From Bradyrhizobium sp. Arg816 (GTDB lineage Bacteria; Pseudomonadota; Alphaproteobacteria; Rhizobiales; Xanthobacteraceae), in NCBI RefSeq assembly GCF_029989365.1, contig NZ_JAPRAQ010000013.1:62001-126000 (forward strand): a DNA stretch of 64,000 nt, given 5' to 3'. The notes beneath the pieces were generated by a model. The model worked only from the letters and a program-made list of their open reading frames with translations. It made no database searches and was not told the origin of the DNA. Of the stretch, positions 7,354 to 15,843 are shown piece by piece; positions within the stretch are counted from its first letter, which is position 1; every line of letters starts with the position of its first letter. The position numbers and the translations under genes were made by a program.

Positions 7354-8543
7354 GCGATGTGCTCCCGACCATCCCGCCTCACGCTAGCGACAGCCTCGCG
7401 GTGCTGGAGAAGAGCCGCTCGACCGCGGAGACGTTCGGCATTCCGCTCGCGGTGCTGCTCGAGATCACCCATCGCTGCCCGCTGCAATGCCCCTATTGCT
7501 CCAACCCGGTCGAGCTCGACCGCTCCGGCAAGGAGCTGACGACCGAGGAATGGAAGAAGGTCTTGAGCGAACTCGCCGAGATCGGCGTGCTCCAGGTCCA
7601 TTTCTCCGGCGGCGAGCCGACCGCGCGGAAAGACCTCGTCGAGCTGGTCAAGCATGCCAGCGACGTCGGGCTCTACACCAATCTGATCACCTCGGCCGTG
7701 CTGCTGACGCGCGAGCGGCTGAGCGAGCTGGCGGATGCCGGGCTCTGCCATGTGCAGATCAGTTTCCAGGGCGTCGAGGAAGGTCTCGCCGATCGCGTCG
7801 CCGGCTACAAGAACGGGCACCGCAAGAAGCTCGAAGTCGCAAAATGGACCCGCGAGCTCGATCTGCCGCTCACTGTGAACGCGGTGATGCACCGGCAGAA
7901 TTTGCACCAGCTCCCCGACATCATCCAGATGTCGATCGATCTCGATGCCGACAGGCTCGAGGTCGCCAATGTGCAGTATTACGGCTGGGCGCTGAAGAAC
8001 CGCGCCGCGCTGATGCCGACCGTGGCGCAGCTCGACGAATGCACCCGCATCGTCGAGGAGGCGCGCGAGCGGCTGAAGGGCACGCTCGCGATCGACTACG
8101 TCGTTCCCGATTATTATGCGCTGCGGCCGAAGAAGTGCATGGGCGGCTGGGGCCGGCAGTTCTTCAATATCTCGCCCGCCGGCAAGGTGCTGCCCTGCCA
8201 CGCCGCCGAGAGCATCACCGGGCTCGATTTCGAATCCGTGCGCTCCAACCATTCGATCGCCTGGATCTGGCAGAACTCGGATGCCTTCAACCGCTATCGC
8301 GGCACCGGCTGGATGAAGGAGCCGTGCAAATCCTGCGAATTCCGCGAGATCGATTTCGGCGGCTGCCGCTGCCAGGCCTTTGCGCTGACGGGCGACGCCG
8401 CCAACACCGATCCGGCCTGCGCGCTGTCGCCGCTGCACGAGACCATCTTCAAGCAGGCCGAGCGCGAGGCCGAGGGCGAGACCAACCGCTTCCTCTATCG
8501 CAATTTCGCCGGCGGCACTCTGGAATCCGGGAATGATTCCTGA
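7350..8543 (+). CDS. pqqE: PqqE, radical SAM PqqA cross-linking enzyme
   Basis: A 397-residue radical SAM/SPASM protein that forms the C-C bond between Glu16 and Tyr20 of PqqA. C43-x3-C47-x2-C50 (HRCPLQCPYC) binds the SAM cluster and FSGGEPTAR is the GGE motif. Auxiliary-cluster cysteines lie in KKCMGGWG, VLPCHAA, the CKSCEFREIDFGGCRCQAF stretch and DPACALSP. Length is normal for the family. The 3' end overlaps the next gene by 11 bases. Confidence 0.96.
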   Translation: MSDVLPTIPPHASDSLAVLEKSRSTAETFGIPLAVLLEITHRCPLQCPYCSNPVELDRSGKELTTEEWKKVLSELAEIGVLQVHFSGGEPTARKDLVELVKHASDVGLYTNLITSAVLLTRERLSELADAGLCHVQISFQGVEEGLADRVAGYKNGHRKKLEVAKWTRELDLPLTVNAVMHRQNLHQLPDIIQMSIDLDADRLEVANVQYYGWALKNRAALMPTVAQLDECTRIVEEARERLKGTLAIDYVVPDYYALRPKKCMGGWGRQFFNISPAGKVLPCHAAESITGLDFESVRSNHSIAWIWQNSDAFNRYRGTGWMKEPCKSCEFREIDFGGCRCQAFALTGDAANTDPACALSPLHETIFKQAEREAEGETNRFLYRNFAGGTLESGNDS

Positions 8544-9519
8544 CGCCGACGCAGGCACAGCCGCAAAACGTGCCGATCCCTTCGCGCCGCTGACCTCCGA
8601 CATGCTCGACGTCGGCGACGGCCACGAGCTCTATGTCGAGAGCATCGGCCGCGCCGACGGAATCCCTGCGATCTACCTGCATGGCGGCCCCGGCAGCGGT
8701 TGCCAGCCGGATCATCGGCGGCTGTTCGATCCCGATCGCTTCTGCGCCGTGCTGTTCGACCAGCGCGGCTGCGGTCGCAGCCGTCCGAAGGGATCGCGCG
8801 AAAACAACACGACGGCGCATCTGATCGCGGACATGGAGAAGATCCGCGAGAAATTCGGCTTCGACCGCTGGATGGTGGTCGGCGGCTCCTGGGGGGCGAC
8901 GCTGGCGCTGGCCTATGCCGAGGCGCATCCCGAGCGCGTCTCCGGCATTGCGCTCCGCGCAACCTTCCTGGGCACCCGCGCCGAGGTCGAAACCGCTTTC
9001 ACATCGCGCCTGTCGCAATTCTATCCAGCGCTCTACGAGGATTTTCTCAGCGTGCTGCCGCCCGATGAGCGCGCACACCCGGTGGACGCCTATTGGCGCC
9101 GCATCCTCGATGCCGATCCGGCCGTGCATGGTCCCGTCGCGCGGGCCTGGCACGACACCGAGCGCGCTCTGTCTGAGCACAAGGCGGCCAAGACGCGGCT
9201 GGACCTCGCATCGCTGAACGTGTGGCGCACGCTGCCCGCGACGCCGTTCATGGAGGCCCATTATTTCGTCCACGACAGCTTCATGACGGAAAACCAGTTG
9301 TTGCGAAGCGCGGACCGTCTGTCCGGCATTCCCGGCATCATCGTGCAGGGCCGCTACGATCTGTTGTGCCCTCCTGAGACATCCGACCGGCTTGCGAAAG
9401 TATGGCCCGGTTCCGAGATTCGGATCGTGGAAGAAGCCGGACATTCGCTCTATGATGCCGGCGTGCGGGACGCGGTCATGAGGTCGATCGCCGATCTCGC
9501 GTCGAAGATCTCGCGCTAG
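8533..9519 (+). CDS. Proline iminopeptidase-like serine peptidase (S33)
   Basis: A 328-residue alpha/beta hydrolase of peptidase family S33, which removes N-terminal proline from small peptides. The family blocks are HGGPGSGC (oxyanion region), DQRGCGRSRP, nucleophile S119 in GGSWGATLALAYA, an Asp in QGRYDLLCPP and His in EAGHSLYDAG. No signal peptide. It begins inside pqqE (11-base overlap), so it is translated as the sixth gene of the PQQ operon, where other bacteria carry a processing peptidase (pqqF/pqqG, M16). No M16 peptidase is present in this window. A role in trimming PqqA-derived peptide is inference; a general aminopeptidase caught in the operon is the alternative. Confidence 0.88.
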   Translation: MIPDADAGTAAKRADPFAPLTSDMLDVGDGHELYVESIGRADGIPAIYLHGGPGSGCQPDHRRLFDPDRFCAVLFDQRGCGRSRPKGSRENNTTAHLIADMEKIREKFGFDRWMVVGGSWGATLALAYAEAHPERVSGIALRATFLGTRAEVETAFTSRLSQFYPALYEDFLSVLPPDERAHPVDAYWRRILDADPAVHGPVARAWHDTERALSEHKAAKTRLDLASLNVWRTLPATPFMEAHYFVHDSFMTENQLLRSADRLSGIPGIIVQGRYDLLCPPETSDRLAKVWPGSEIRIVEEAGHSLYDAGVRDAVMRSIADLASKISR

Positions 9520-9525
9520 ATCCAT

Positions 9526-9640
9526 CTCCTCATCCTGAGGAGCGCTCCGCAGGAGCGCGTCTCGAAGGATAAGGCCGAGATGTAGCAGCGGGGCCTTCAT
9601 GGTTCGAGACGGCGCTTGCGCGCCTCCTCACCATGAGGGG
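9526..9640. repeat. Intergenic palindromic repeat, family C
   Basis: Arms CTCCTCATCCTGAGGAGC and GCGCGTCTCGAAGGAT on the left are answered by GGTTCGAGACGGCGC and CGCCTCCTCACCATGAGGGG on the right. It is a separate dispersed palindrome of Bradyrhizobium-type genomes and fills the gap after the PQQ operon, where it may terminate transcription. Confidence 0.7.
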
Positions 9641-9663
9641 ATAGCATGGGAAGGACAAGAACA

Positions 9664-10341
9664 ATGCCGCTCGCCGGGCAAGGCATGCTGCTGACGTCGA
9701 TGAACATCGAGGTTCCAGATGAGGCCGATTTCAACCGCTGGTACGATCGCGAGCATCTGGAAGAGCGCGTCGCGATCGAGGGTTTCCTGGAGGCGCGGCG
9801 CTATGTCGCGCATGCCGCCAACCCCAAATATCTCTCGCTGTACTCGACCGCGACGCTCGACGTGCTCGACAGTCCCGCCTACCGGGCTCGCCTCGCCAAC
9901 CAGACCGAATGGTCGCGCCGGACCATGGCGCATTTCAAGAACATGCTGCGCGTCGTCGCGCGCATCACCATCAGCAAGGGCACCGGTCGCGGTGCTGCGC
10001 TCGGTGTGGTGCGGCTGCGGCCGAGCGCCGACAATGCCGGGACATGGCGTGATGCACTGCACGAAAAGCTGACGCCCGGGGAGCGCGAGGGCATCATCTC
10101 GATGCATCTGCTCGAAAGCGAGCCGGAATTGTCGGGCGCGACGGCCGACATTCCGGCGGTGCGCAATGAGGGCGCGCGCGACTGGTTCGTGCTGATCGAC
10201 GGCACGCATGTCGGCGCGGTCTCCGCTGTCATTGCCGAACGCTTCACCGGCCCCGCCGCATCGCCCTTCCCGCTTCCCGTCTCCGTCGGCACTTACAGCC
10301 TGATGTGGGATCTCGCGAAGAGCGATATCGCGCGCAGCTAG
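9664..10341 (+). CDS. Conserved hypothetical protein, dimeric alpha/beta-barrel-like
   Basis: 225 residues, not assigned to a characterised family. The N-terminal half (NIEVPDEADFNRWYDREHLEER, GFLEARRYVA) has the WYD-EH and G-F-ARRY pattern of ferredoxin-like dimeric alpha/beta-barrel proteins (EthD and DUF4286-like). A second related half seems to begin near residue 110, suggesting an internal duplication. No signal peptide or membrane helix. The ATG at 9664 is preferred because GGGAAGGA (9648-9655) lies 8 bases before it; the ATG at 9646 has no such site. It stands alone between repeat C and the Kor genes. Confidence 0.65.
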   Translation: MPLAGQGMLLTSMNIEVPDEADFNRWYDREHLEERVAIEGFLEARRYVAHAANPKYLSLYSTATLDVLDSPAYRARLANQTEWSRRTMAHFKNMLRVVARITISKGTGRGAALGVVRLRPSADNAGTWRDALHEKLTPGEREGIISMHLLESEPELSGATADIPAVRNEGARDWFVLIDGTHVGAVSAVIAERFTGPAASPFPLPVSVGTYSLMWDLAKSDIARS

Positions 10342-10368
10342 CGGCCATCCGCAACGCAACATATTGCA

Positions 10369-10389
10369 CCGCACGCATCATGCGTGCGG
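10369..10389 (+). terminator. Hairpin after the hypothetical gene
   Basis: CCGCACGCA and TGCGTGCGG form a perfect 9-base-pair stem with a 3-base loop, 28 bases after the stop codon. There is no U-tract, so it may be a factor-dependent or mRNA-end hairpin rather than a classical intrinsic terminator. Confidence 0.4.
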
Positions 10390-10480
10390 CCGTTAATGCT
10401 GGGCGCGCGCAGCACCTATGAAAGCAGGTGATCGGGCAAATTTGCCGTTGTACTTCGGAACGGTTCTAATAAGCTAACCC

Positions 10481-10492
10481 AATGACGTCATT
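10481..10492. promoter_or_regulatory. Palindrome AATGACGTCATT upstream of korC
   Basis: A perfect 12-base dyad 85 bases before the start of the oxidoreductase operon, in an otherwise featureless AT-richer stretch. Candidate operator; no regulator is encoded nearby. Confidence 0.3.
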
Positions 10493-10576
10493 CATAAACC
10501 AGATCGACGCGCATTAGCGTTCGCGAAGCTCAAGAAAAGGCCGCCGGGTCTTTGGGCCTGTGCGGACAGGGTAGGA

Positions 10577-12376
10577 ATGAAACCGACCGATATCGCGGCC
10601 CCCGACTACTTTCACAAAGTGGTCGATTGCCAGTGGGCCTGTCCTGCACACACCCCGGTTCCCGAATACATCCGACTGATCGCACAAGGCCGCTACAGCG
10701 ACGCCTACATGATCAATTGGAAATCGAACGTGTTCCCCGGAATTCTGGGACGCACCTGCGATCGTCCATGCGAGCCGGCGTGCCGTCGCGGACGCGTCGA
10801 GGAGACGCCGGTGGCGATCTGCCGCCTCAAGCGCGTCGCCGCTGATTTCAAGGACGACATCAGGCAGCGCCTGCCGCGCCCCTCGCCGAAGAACGGCAAG
10901 CGCGTTGCGTTCGTCGGCGGTGGGCCCGCCTCGCTGACGGTCGCGCGTGATCTTGCCCCGCTCGGCTATCACTGCACCGTGTTCGACGGCGATCCCGAGG
11001 CCGGCGGCATGATGCGCACCCAAATCCCGAAATTCCGCCTGCCCAATTCGGTCATCGACGAGGAGACCGGCTACATCCTGGGTCTCGGCGTCGAGTTCAA
11101 AGGCGGTCATCGCATCGAGAGCATGAAAGCGCTGCTCGCGGAGAAATACGACGCGATCTTCGTCGGCTCCGGCGCGCCGCGCGGACGCGAGCTCGACGTT
11201 CCCGGCCGGAAAGAGGCTGCCGCCAACATCCATATCGGCATCGACTGGCTGTCCTCGGTGTCGTTCGGCCATATCGACAAGATCGGCAGGCGCGTGATCG
11301 TGCTCGGCGGCGGCAACACCGCGATGGATTGCTGCCGCACCGCGCGCCGCCTCGGCGGCGCAGACGTGAAAGTCATTGTGCGCTCCGGCTTCGAGGAGAT
11401 GAAGGCCTCGCCCTGGGAGAAGGAAGACGCGATCCACGAGGACATCCCGATCCTCAACTACATGGTGCCGGTGGCATTCAAGCATGTCGCCGGCAAGCTC
11501 ATCGGCGTCACCTTCCAGCACGTCAAAGCCGAATACGACGCCAAAGGCCGCCGCAATCTGGTGCCTTCGGGCGACCCCGATCAGACCATTCCCTGCGACG
11601 ACGTGCTGGTCGCGGTCGGCCAGGAAAACGCCTTCCCCTGGATCGAGCAGGATTGCGGCATCGAGTTCGACAAATGGCACATGCCGAAGGTCGATCCGAA
11701 GACCTTCGTCTCGACCAATCCGAAAGTGTTCTTCGGTGGCGACGCCGCGTTCGGCCCGAAGAACATCATCTGGGCCGTGGCGCAGGGACACGACGCCGCG
11801 CTGTCGATCCACAAGATGCTCTCGGGCGATGACATCACCGAACGGCCGCTGCCGGAGGTGCACATCTCCTCGCAGAAGATGGGCATCCACGAATGGAGCT
11901 ATGACAACGACATCTCCAACGACAAGCGCTTCAAGGTGCCGCATCGCGACAAGGTGATTGCGCTGAAGGACATCCGTACCGAGGTCGAGCTCGGCTACGA
12001 CGTCAAGCTGGCGCTGGGCGAAGCCGAACGCTGCCTGAACTGCGACGTCCAGACCGTGTTCTCGACCTCGCTCTGCATCGAATGCGATGCCTGCGTCGAC
12101 ATCTGCCCGATGGATTGCATCACTTTCACGCAAAATGGCGAGGAAGACGATCTGCGCCAGCGCCTGAAGGCGCCGTCGCCGCATCCGGACCAGGACCTCT
12201 ACGTGTCCAGCGATCTCAAGACCGGGCGCGTGATGGTCAAGGACGAGGATGTCTGCCTGCATTGTGGGCTGTGCGCCGAGCGTTGTCCCACCGGAGCCTG
12301 GGACATGCAGAAATATTTCATCGAGATGACTCACGCAGGTTCGACATGTCCGACAAAAAGCCGCTCAGCAGCGTAA
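10577..12376 (+). CDS. FAD/Fe-S oxidoreductase subunit of 2-oxoacid:NADP+ oxidoreductase (KorC-like)
   Basis: A 599-residue cytoplasmic electron-transfer subunit resembling glutamate synthase small chain with an added ferredoxin. Order: N-terminal Fe-S cysteines (CQWACPAHTPVPEYI; GRTCDRPCEPACRR), an FAD Rossmann motif (VAFVGGGPASL, about residue 111), an NAD(P)H motif (VIVLGGGNTAMDCCR, about residue 237), then two C-terminal 4Fe-4S motifs (CIECDACVDICPMDC and CLHCGLCAERCP). It is followed directly by KorA and KorB homologues, overlapping korA by 31 bases. This arrangement matches the three-subunit 2-oxoglutarate:NADP+ oxidoreductase described in Azoarcus, so the subunit probably links the 2-oxoacid oxidation to NADP(H) in place of free ferredoxin. 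NADP versus NAD preference is not decided by the sequence. Confidence 0.85.
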   Translation: MKPTDIAAPDYFHKVVDCQWACPAHTPVPEYIRLIAQGRYSDAYMINWKSNVFPGILGRTCDRPCEPACRRGRVEETPVAICRLKRVAADFKDDIRQRLPRPSPKNGKRVAFVGGGPASLTVARDLAPLGYHCTVFDGDPEAGGMMRTQIPKFRLPNSVIDEETGYILGLGVEFKGGHRIESMKALLAEKYDAIFVGSGAPRGRELDVPGRKEAAANIHIGIDWLSSVSFGHIDKIGRRVIVLGGGNTAMDCCRTARRLGGADVKVIVRSGFEEMKASPWEKEDAIHEDIPILNYMVPVAFKHVAGKLIGVTFQHVKAEYDAKGRRNLVPSGDPDQTIPCDDVLVAVGQENAFPWIEQDCGIEFDKWHMPKVDPKTFVSTNPKVFFGGDAAFGPKNIIWAVAQGHDAALSIHKMLSGDDITERPLPEVHISSQKMGIHEWSYDNDISNDKRFKVPHRDKVIALKDIRTEVELGYDVKLALGEAERCLNCDVQTVFSTSLCIECDACVDICPMDCITFTQNGEEDDLRQRLKAPSPHPDQDLYVSSDLKTGRVMVKDEDVCLHCGLCAERCPTGAWDMQKYFIEMTHAGSTCPTKSRSAA

Positions 12377-14193
12377 ACGACTTCGTCGTCCGCTTCGCCA
12401 ACGTCAACGGCTCGGGCTCGGCCAGCGCCAACGAGATGTTCGCGCGCGCGATCCTGCGCCACGGCGTTCCGGTCTCCCCCCGCAACATCTTCCCCTCCAA
12501 CATCCAGGGCCTGCCGACCTGGTACGAGGTGCGGGTGACGGAAGACGGCCATCTCGGCGCCCGTGGCGGCGTCGACCTGATGGTGGCGATGAATCCGCAG
12601 ACCTGGGACAAGGACGTCGCCGGCATCGAGCCCGGCGGCTATCTATTCTACGATTCCACCAAGCCGATGCCGTCGACCAAATTCCGCGACGACATCACCG
12701 TGATCGGCGTGCCGCTCACCGCGATCACCAACTCGACCTACACCGATCCGCGCCAGCGCCAGCTGTTCAAGAACATCATCTATCTGGGCAGCCTCTCGGC
12801 GCTGCTCGACATGGATCCGAAGCTGATCGAGCAGCTGATCGGCGAGCAATACAAGGGCAAGGAGAAGCTGCTCTCCTCCAACGTTCACGCGCTGCATCTT
12901 GGCCGTGACTGGGCGCTGCAGAACCTGAAATGCCCGATCGGGCTGCGGGTGAAGAAATCCGACAAGGTCGGCGACCGCATCTTCATCGAGGGCAACAGCG
13001 CCGCCGCGCTCGGCGCGGTCTATGGCGGCGCCACCGTGTGCGCCTGGTATCCGATCACGCCGTCCTCGTCGGTGGCGGAAGCTTTCACCGCCCACTGCAA
13101 GAAGTACCGGCACGACCCTGAAACCGGCAAGGCGAAATACGCCATCGTGCAGGGCGAGGACGAGCTGGCTTCGATCGGTATCGTCATCGGCGCCTCCTGG
13201 AACGGCGCCCGCGCCTTCACTGCGACCTCCGGCCCCGGCATCTCCTTGATGACCGAGTTCATCGGCCTCTCCTATTTCGCGGAGATCCCGGCCGTGATCA
13301 TGAACATCCAGCGCGCCGGTCCCTCGACCGGCATGCCGACCCGCACCCAGCAATGCGACATTATCGCCTGCGCCTATGCCTCGCATGGCGACACCAAGCA
13401 CGTGCTGCTGTTCCCAGAAGATCCGGCCGAGGCCTTCGAGTTCGCGGCGGCCGCATTCGATCTTGCCGAACGGCTCCAGACCACGATCTTCCTGATGCTC
13501 GACCTCGACATCGGGATGAACCACCGTCTATGCCGCCCGCTGAAATGGGATGACGCGAAACAGTATGACCGCGGCAAGGTGATGACCACGGAGATGCTGG
13601 AGGAAGGTCGCGACTTCGGCCGTTATCTCGACGTCGACGGTGACGGCATTCCCTACCGCACCTATCCCGGCACGCATCCGACCAAGGGCTCCTATTTCAC
13701 CCGCGGCACTTCGCGCGATCGCTATGCGCGTTACTCCGAGGAAGGCTCGGTCTATGCCGACAACATGCAGCGCCTGGTGCGCAAGTTCGAGACCGCGCAG
13801 GACCTGGTCCCGCGCCCGCTCCAGGCCAACGCGGAACGGCCGACCAAATATGGCGTGATCTATTTCGGCTCGACCTCGCCCGCGATGGACGAGGCGATCG
13901 GCCTGCTGGAGGCGCGCGGACATCAGCTCGACCGCCTGCGCATCCGCGCCTTCCCGTTCCACTCGAGCGTGGCGAGCTTCCTCGCCGAGCACGACTTCGT
14001 CTACGTGGTCGAACAGAACCGCGACGCCCAGCTCCGCCAGCTCATCGTCAACGAGAACGGCATCGACCCGGTGCGCCTCGTGCCGATCGTGCATTATGAC
14101 GGCACCCCGATCACCGCCCGCTACATCGCAAAAGCCATTGGCGACCACCAGGATCACCTCAAGGTGACCCCGCTCCGCAAGGCCGTGTCATGA
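12346..14193 (+). CDS. korA: 2-oxoacid:acceptor oxidoreductase alpha subunit (gamma-alpha fusion)
   Basis: A 615-residue protein combining the gamma domain (about residues 10-190: RFANVNGSGSASANEMFARAI, PSNIQGLPTWYEVR) with the pyrimidine-binding alpha domain (CAWYPITPSSSVAEAF; EDELASIGIVIGASWNGARAFTATSGPGISLM; RAGPSTGMPTRTQQ). It transfers electrons from a thiamine-bound 2-oxoacid toward coenzyme A. The pattern is that of 2-oxoglutarate enzymes (KorA), but isoforms acting on other 2-oxoacids look alike. The start at 12346 is inside the 3' end of korC; upstream in-frame codons lie within korC and carry no homology. It ends in an ATGA overlap with korB. Confidence 0.9.
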   Translation: MSDKKPLSSVNDFVVRFANVNGSGSASANEMFARAILRHGVPVSPRNIFPSNIQGLPTWYEVRVTEDGHLGARGGVDLMVAMNPQTWDKDVAGIEPGGYLFYDSTKPMPSTKFRDDITVIGVPLTAITNSTYTDPRQRQLFKNIIYLGSLSALLDMDPKLIEQLIGEQYKGKEKLLSSNVHALHLGRDWALQNLKCPIGLRVKKSDKVGDRIFIEGNSAAALGAVYGGATVCAWYPITPSSSVAEAFTAHCKKYRHDPETGKAKYAIVQGEDELASIGIVIGASWNGARAFTATSGPGISLMTEFIGLSYFAEIPAVIMNIQRAGPSTGMPTRTQQCDIIACAYASHGDTKHVLLFPEDPAEAFEFAAAAFDLAERLQTTIFLMLDLDIGMNHRLCRPLKWDDAKQYDRGKVMTTEMLEEGRDFGRYLDVDGDGIPYRTYPGTHPTKGSYFTRGTSRDRYARYSEEGSVYADNMQRLVRKFETAQDLVPRPLQANAERPTKYGVIYFGSTSPAMDEAIGLLEARGHQLDRLRIRAFPFHSSVASFLAEHDFVYVVEQNRDAQLRQLIVNENGIDPVRLVPIVHYDGTPITARYIAKAIGDHQDHLKVTPLRKAVS

Positions 14194-15245
14194 CCTATAT
14201 TGCCAAGCCGAAATTCCATCATCCGGGCCTCAAGAAGAACGAGCTCGGCTACACGCACCGCGACTACGAGGGCAAGATCTCGACGCTGTGCGCCGGCTGC
14301 GGCCATGACTCGATCACGGCCTCGATCATCGAAGCCTGTTACGAGCTCTCGATCGAACCGCACCGGGTGGCAAAAATCTCGGGCATCGGCTGCTCGTCGA
14401 AGACGCCAGACTACTTTCTAGGCAATTCGCACGGCTTCAACTCCGTGCACGGCCGCATGCCCAGCGTGCTCACAGGCGCCAACCTCGCCAATCGCGACCT
14501 GATCTATCTCGGCGTCTCCGGCGACGGCGATTCCGCCTCGATCGGCTTCGGCCAGTTCGCGCATTCGATCCGGCGCGGCGTCAACATGACCTATATCGTC
14601 GAGAACAACGGCGTCTATGGCCTGACCAAGGGCCAGTTCTCGGCGACCGCCGACCGCGGCTCGAAGTCCAAGAAAGGCGTCACCAACACCGACAACGCGA
14701 TCGACCTCGTCGCGATCGCGCTACAGCTAGGGGCCACCTTCGTTGCGCGCTCGTTCTCCGGCGACAAGAGCCAGCTGGTGCCGCTGATCGCGGCCGCGAT
14801 CGGCCACAGGGGCGCATCCTTCATCGACGTCATCAGCCCCTGCATCGCCTTCAACAACCACGCCGGCTCGACCAAGAGCTTCGACTATGTGCGCGAGCAC
14901 AATGACGCCGTGAACCGGCTCGACGTGCTGGTCGGCCGCGATCCCATCGCCGTCGAATACGCGCCGGGAACGGTGCAGGTTGTCGAACAGCACGACGGCA
15001 GCAAGATCGCGCTGCGCAAAATCGACGCGGATTACGACCCGCACGACCGCCTCGGCGCCCAGACCTTCCTCCAGAAGCACGCCGCCAAGGGCCAGATCGT
15101 CACCGGCCTGCTCTACGTCGATCCCGATGCGGAAGACCTGCACACGCATCTCAACACGGTCGAGACGCCGCTCAATACGCTGGAGGCGGACACGCTGTGC
15201 CCGGGCTCGGCTGCGCTGGACAAGTTCAACGCCAGCCTGCGGTGA
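14190..15245 (+). CDS. korB: 2-oxoacid:acceptor oxidoreductase beta subunit
   Basis: A 351-residue thiamine diphosphate-binding subunit. STLCAGCGHDSI provides the cluster- and TPP-associated cysteines, GIGCSSKTPDYF follows, and the TPP/Mg2+ motif is GVSGDGDSASIGFGQF through NNGVYGLTKGQFSAT. The fourth cluster cysteine lies in DVISPCIAFNN. It is translationally coupled to korA (ATGA). The operon is closed by palindromic repeat A3. Confidence 0.92.
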   Translation: MTYIAKPKFHHPGLKKNELGYTHRDYEGKISTLCAGCGHDSITASIIEACYELSIEPHRVAKISGIGCSSKTPDYFLGNSHGFNSVHGRMPSVLTGANLANRDLIYLGVSGDGDSASIGFGQFAHSIRRGVNMTYIVENNGVYGLTKGQFSATADRGSKSKKGVTNTDNAIDLVAIALQLGATFVARSFSGDKSQLVPLIAAAIGHRGASFIDVISPCIAFNNHAGSTKSFDYVREHNDAVNRLDVLVGRDPIAVEYAPGTVQVVEQHDGSKIALRKIDADYDPHDRLGAQTFLQKHAAKGQIVTGLLYVDPDAEDLHTHLNTVETPLNTLEADTLCPGSAALDKFNASLR

Positions 15246-15255
15246 TCGATCACTC

Positions 15256-15333
15256 GTCATTGCGAGCGCAGCGAAGCAATCCAGAATCTTTCCGCGGCAA
15301 GAGTCTGGATTGCTTCGCTACGCTCGCAATGAC
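15256..15333. repeat. Palindromic repeat, family A copy 3
   Basis: Starts GTCATTGCGAGCGCAGCGAA, with arms GCGAAGCAATCCAGA and TCTGGATTGCTTCGC around TCCGCGGCAAGA, and closes GCTCGCAATGAC. The most symmetrical copy in the window; it sits 10 bases after the korB stop and could terminate that operon and the convergent DUF4399 gene. Confidence 0.85.
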
Positions 15334-15382
15334 GCCGGAGATGGTTCGCATACCGAAGCCAACGTCGATTCGTTCAGACCGG

Positions 15383-15826
15383 CTAGCGCGCTGAAGCGGG
15401 CTGCCTGACACGTATGGTGATCTTGTCCGATACGACAGGCGGCTCGAACGGATAGTGCTTCGCGTCGCCCAGCACCAATTGCAGCGTGTGCGTCCCGGGT
15501 GGAAGTTCGAGCTGGGTTTCGGTCTGCCCCGCCCCAAAGTGCAGATGCGACTTGTCCTGCGGGATTGGCTCCTTGGGATCGATGGGATCGTTGACGTCGA
15601 CCAGCAAATGATGATGGCCGGCGTTCTGGTACTCGTCGCCGGCGTGCGTCACGCCCATGTTGCGCAAGCCGAACCGGACCCAGAACGCGCCGCGAACCTT
15701 CTGCCCGTCACGCGGGGTGATGAAATAAAGCTTGGTGTCCTTGGGAGCGGTCTTGCCCTGCGGATAGGCGACGCCTGGGAGCAATGCGAGCGCCATCGCC
15801 AGGGCGGCGCAACGAATGATCTGCAT
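15383..15826 (-). CDS. Exported DUF4399 protein
   Basis: 147 residues with a Sec signal peptide (MQIIRCAALAMALALLPGVAYPQG, cut probably before QG or at AYP). The mature part matches the DUF4399 family: YFITPRDGQKVRGAFWVRFGL, GVTHAGDEYQNAGHHHLLVD, a short HLHFGAGQTE and LPPGTHTLQLVLGDA. The His-rich HHH and HLH motifs suggest metal binding, but no function is established. The ATG at 15826 is chosen because it begins the signal peptide; the longer frame upstream overlaps the cyclase gene. It lies 17 bases after that gene on the same strand. Confidence 0.85.
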   Translation of the reverse strand: MQIIRCAALAMALALLPGVAYPQGKTAPKDTKLYFITPRDGQKVRGAFWVRFGLRNMGVTHAGDEYQNAGHHHLLVDVNDPIDPKEPIPQDKSHLHFGAGQTETQLELPPGTHTLQLVLGDAKHYPFEPPVVSDKITIRVRQPASAR

Positions 15827-15843
15827 CGAAATGGCTCCACCAC

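Noticed and set aside
10457..10490. GGAAC before korC as EcfG promoter
   Set aside because: No CGTT or TT at 16-19 bases downstream; the sequence there reads CCCAATGACG.
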